18,385 bases of DNA, from assembly GCA_937900485.1 (NCBI GenBank), contig CALCEL010000050.1, forward strand, positions 1 to 18,385. Reading direction: 5' to 3'. How positions within the stretch are numbered: the stretch's first letter is position 1; the number at the start of each line of letters is the position of its first letter. The position numbers and the translations under genes are program-made. This document shows positions 15,691-18,385 of this stretch, piece by piece. The DNA is from an uncultured Prevotellaceae bacterium (GTDB taxonomy: Bacteria > Bacteroidota > Bacteroidia > Bacteroidales > Bacteroidaceae). A model generated the notes under the pieces. The model saw only the letters and a list, made by a program, of their open reading frames with translations. It was not told the DNA's origin and made no database searches.

Positions 15691-17033
15691 CTTCCCAACA
15701 AACTTTTAACATTAACAATGTCTTTCCATCCAAACAGAACCGCCTTGGTCTGTCGTATGAAAATATGACGGTAAACAGGGATGAACAGTCCAGACACATA
15801 GCCGGCAAACAGATTACTCAGTATCGCCACGAAGGCGGCTGCCACCACACCATAGTGCGGCAACAGAATGTTGTTCAGCACCACGCAGCACACGCAGCCA
15901 AGCACATCTCTTAGCACAGCGTACCGCTGCAATCCCTCTATGACAATCATTGCGCCACCGACACTTGACAGAGAGACACCGAGCGCCTTAAAGCATAACA
16001 CCTGAAGGACAGTCACCGCGAACATGAAATGTTCACCATAAGTGTATCTCACTATCCACGTTGAGCACACGAACATGAGCGAGGCACATATCACCGACAG
16101 CCAAAAGGATACATTCATGAACATCTGTCCCTTCTTCTCGTACTCCTCCTGACTCCTCTCGCGGCACTGGACAAGAATCGGTGTGATGGTCTGCACGAGC
16201 ATGACACTGACAAACATCAGGATCTCCACGAACTTGGACGCCACAGAGAAATAGCCCACACTCTCCTTGTCTATTATGTTACCGATCATGACCTGATCTA
16301 TTCGCTGGTACACCACCACCGCCGCATAGGTCAACACCAGAGGGAATGACTCCTTCAGCAGATACTTGGCGTAGTCGGTGTCCCAACGCCACTCACTCAC
16401 GCTACCCACATGACGATTATAAGAATAGAGATAGCCGCTGGCAAGCAGTACGACGTCGAAGGTATATGCTATGATGAAAAAAAATAACGGAGCGTTCATG
16501 TAGAGCAACACCAACTTTATCAGCATACCCACGACGGTTCTGTTTATCTCAGACTTCACAACATACTCATTCTTCACGAGCGAGATGAAGTAGTTACGCA
16601 TGACGTTAGCCGAATTGAACAACACAGACAGGCTATAGATCATTATCAGCATGACCACTTCCTTATCACTCTCTATGAGAAAAGAAAGAGTGATGATCAC
16701 GGACATGAAACACAGGGCCAAGACGACCTTAAGGCCAAACGCCGTGCCTAGTATCGTCTGATAGGGCTTGACGCCCCTCGACTCCTCACGTACCTCGATA
16801 CTGTCGAGTCCAAACATGGCAAAAGGTTGGAACAACGCCACGAACCCAATCACATAGTTCATCACACCGTACTGCACGGTACCAAGATAACGGGCGACGA
16901 TAACACCCACCAACAGTCCGCCCAAGAGATTGACGACCTTACCGAGAACCGACCAGATAAGATTACTGACAATCTTCTCTCTGCTCTCAGGAAGATGAAG
17001 TCTGTTCAGAATTAAGTCAACAAAATTCACCAT
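15687..17033 (-). CDS. wzx: Wzx-type polysaccharide flippase (MOP/Polysacc_synt family)
   Basis: Start ATG 17033 is preferred (448 aa); the frame reaches 17039 only with a TTG. The protein has about 12-14 hydrophobic helices. It opens with an amphipathic stretch, then SNLIWSVLGKVVNLLGGLLVGVIVARYLG and GVMNYVIGFVALFQPFAMFGLDS, typical of RfbX/Wzx flippases. YQRIDQVMIGNIIDKESVGYFSVASK is the conserved mid-protein motif of this family. It should translocate undecaprenyl-linked repeat units across the inner membrane. The gene lies 31 nt after wzz and overlaps wzy by 4 nt, so all three assembly functions are made together. Confidence 0.92.
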   Translation of the reverse strand: MVNFVDLILNRLHLPESREKIVSNLIWSVLGKVVNLLGGLLVGVIVARYLGTVQYGVMNYVIGFVALFQPFAMFGLDSIEVREESRGVKPYQTILGTAFGLKVVLALCFMSVIITLSFLIESDKEVVMLIMIYSLSVLFNSANVMRNYFISLVKNEYVVKSEINRTVVGMLIKLVLLYMNAPLFFFIIAYTFDVVLLASGYLYSYNRHVGSVSEWRWDTDYAKYLLKESFPLVLTYAAVVVYQRIDQVMIGNIIDKESVGYFSVASKFVEILMFVSVMLVQTITPILVQCRERSQEEYEKKGQMFMNVSFWLSVICASLMFVCSTWIVRYTYGEHFMFAVTVLQVLCFKALGVSLSSVGGAMIVIEGLQRYAVLRDVLGCVCCVVLNNILLPHYGVVAAAFVAILSNLFAGYVSGLFIPVYRHIFIRQTKAVLFGWKDIVNVKSLLGR

Positions 17034-17064
17034 GACCAATCATTACAAGATTAACAGACAACAA

Positions 17065-18129
17065 CTACTCTCTTGCGACCAGGTCATGCCTGCATATCCA
17101 CAGGCTTGTGCCGATAATAGTCAGGAACGTCATTCCGAAGACAAATATCATACGTTTTGGTCCGGCCGGTTTGATTGGCACTGTAGCACTTTTCAGGGTA
17201 GTGAAGGCCGGTGTCTTCTCTCTCACCTTAGCCTTAGCTGTCTGCAGCTGAGAGTTCATGGCATTATAGGTGTTGAACTTCACGGACATGTCATTCTCCA
17301 GCTCGTCTCTCTTTGAAACATACGTCTGAAGCACCATATCCTTATGAGAGTCACAGTACTCGCTGTACACTTTCACCGCCTTCTCATACTCCACCTTAGC
17401 CGAGTCACACAACTCATCATAGTACACCATGTCCTGTCTAGCCTTGCTTGTTCTATAAGCAGTGATGAATCTCTGCAGACGCTCCTTGACGGAGTCCGCC
17501 AGAGTGGCGCACACCAGCGGATCCTGGTCTTTGACTATGATTGTCGTGACATCTGTCTTCTTATCTACGGAACACATTATCTTCTTCTTCACTCCCTCAA
17601 CGAGCATGTTATCCTCCTCCGACATGTTAAACGAGTTAATCTTCTCCTCGCCACCAGCTCCCGAAGGATTATTCTTTTTCGTCTTCAGCAGTCCCGTGAC
17701 GCTCTTCCAGAAACGCTTAAAGGGATAAGTCAGGAAATTATGCTTCTGATGCTTTTTCAGGTATGTGTAATAATCACACTTCACCTCTCCGTCCTCAGTT
17801 GCCACATCAATATCGAACAAGCTGACAATAAAGTCATTGGAGTCGAACAGCTCTGGATAGAGCGCCGGATATATGGCGTCATTCTGAGCACCTCCGAGAT
17901 TCATTCCGAATGTGGCGGCTATAGCAGACAGTCCACCGCTGGCACTCTCGGAGACAGTCTCAGGCGCCAATGACACCTCCGCATTATAGTACCTTGGCTC
18001 AGGAAAGATCCAAATACATGACAAGATAAACGCCAACGGCACTGTCTTTTTAAACAAACGTCTCTCTTTGTAAATGAGCTTTAACAACTTCCTGACATCA
18101 ATTATCTCCTTCGTATTATTCTTTTCCAT
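17065..18129 (-). CDS. wzz: Chain-length determinant / polysaccharide co-polymerase (Wzz)
   Basis: This 354-residue protein has the two-helix Wzz layout: TM1 at about 28-43, a large periplasmic domain predicted helical at about 200-300, and TM2 at about 327-345 preceded by the proline motif PIKPAGPKR (318-326). GGLSAIAATFGMNLGG (about 65-80) and LYPELFDSNDFI are typical of Bacteroidetes Wzz. No C-terminal tyrosine-kinase domain is fused and none is encoded nearby, so this is the class without a BY-kinase. It controls the modal length of the polymer made by Wzy. It is the first gene in the operon, so its upstream region (18130-18385) should hold the main promoter. Confidence 0.9.
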   Translation of the reverse strand: MEKNNTKEIIDVRKLLKLIYKERRLFKKTVPLAFILSCIWIFPEPRYYNAEVSLAPETVSESASGGLSAIAATFGMNLGGAQNDAIYPALYPELFDSNDFIVSLFDIDVATEDGEVKCDYYTYLKKHQKHNFLTYPFKRFWKSVTGLLKTKKNNPSGAGGEEKINSFNMSEEDNMLVEGVKKKIMCSVDKKTDVTTIIVKDQDPLVCATLADSVKERLQRFITAYRTSKARQDMVYYDELCDSAKVEYEKAVKVYSEYCDSHKDMVLQTYVSKRDELENDMSVKFNTYNAMNSQLQTAKAKVREKTPAFTTLKSATVPIKPAGPKRMIFVFGMTFLTIIGTSLWICRHDLVARE

Positions 18130-18358
18130 TTGTTCACTTTAATTATATATATGCGGCGGCAAAACCACAAGCACAAAAAAAATATCCATTCCTAAATTCA
18201 GTATTACGTAAGAGTCCTAAATATCAGAATGAAAAAACTTATTCGTCCGCAAAAAACACAACAAACTTTGCAGGCATACAAAAATAGCAATAAAAATCGA
18301 CACAAACATCATTTATCTGTTATTCTTCTCCAATAGTGTCCTAAATAATTTCAAAAGA
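18130..18358. promoter_or_regulatory. Upstream region of the polysaccharide operon with three TCCTAAAT repeats
   Basis: The AT-rich leader holds three copies of TCCTAAAT (+ strand: 18190-18197, 18215-18222, 18339-18346; two share GTCCTAAATA). A minus-strand TATTTTTG -7-like box lies at 18279-18286. Its nearest TTTG, at 18303-18306, is only 16 nt away instead of 19, so the promoter is tentative. If it is used, the operon has a leader of about 140 nt. No UpxY-type antiterminator gene is in the window. Confidence 0.4.
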
Positions 18359-18385
18359 ATGAAGGAAGTTGTTGCCATTAAAATA
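18359..18385 (+). CDS. Possible start of a rightward gene cut by the window edge
   Basis: ATG at 18359 opens a frame of nine codons (MKEVVAIKI) to the end of the window, preceded by the A-rich TTTCAAAAGA. The composition is protein-like and the position would give a divergent gene pair, but nine residues cannot identify anything and chance is a fair alternative. Confidence 0.25.

Noticed and set aside
17344..17973. 209-codon + strand frame opposite wzz
   Set aside because: It is antisense to a clear Wzz gene with the expected membrane helices and proline motif. The frame is a compositional shadow.

Overview
The window looks like chromosomal DNA from a Bacteroidales bacterium, most likely Prevotella, Segatella or a relative. 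The first full gene closely resembles Porphyromonas gingivalis dipeptidyl peptidase 5. A tRNA gene is preceded by a textbook Bacteroidetes promoter (TTG-N19-TAnnTTTG). Start codons lack Shine-Dalgarno sequences and sit in A/T-rich leaders. Genus is inferred, not proven.

Left part, + strand (1-5393): the charged C-terminal tail of a protein that is probably YidC, then a three-gene peptide-use operon. It encodes a secreted DPP5-type serine dipeptidyl peptidase, an MFSD1-like major facilitator and a POT/PTR-family peptide transporter, and ends at a strong hairpin terminator. Together they would cut extracytoplasmic peptides into dipeptides and import them.

Middle (5394-8629): about 1 kb of AT-rich sequence with no convincing gene but two unexplained inverted-repeat structures. 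It is followed by a minus-strand ABC transporter pair, an ATPase with a missing H-loop histidine and an FtsX-like permease, with its own terminator. A tRNA-Val(UAC) gene follows on the + strand.

Right part, minus strand (8738-18129): a compact nine-gene polysaccharide assembly operon, read right to left as wzz, wzx, wzy, three GT2 glycosyltransferases, a fourth divergent GT2-like enzyme, a secreted GH16 glycoside hydrolase and a GT4 glycosyltransferase. Several junctions overlap by 1-10 nt or are separated by 1 nt, which implies translational coupling. The set fits Wzx/Wzy-dependent capsule, exopolysaccharide or O-antigen synthesis. The initiating phosphoglycosyl transferase, an outer-membrane exporter and nucleotide-sugar genes are not in the window. 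The operon meets the tRNA-Val gene at one shared bidirectional terminator. The right edge is a divergent intergenic region with a three-copy short repeat and possibly the start of a rightward gene.

The most interesting items are the three-gene dipeptide module with an unusual POT transporter, the GH16 enzyme embedded in the biosynthetic operon, and the inverted repeats at 5584-5769 and 6087-6179. I did not find a clear-cut undescribed system. No CRISPR array, intact insertion sequence or rRNA is visible.
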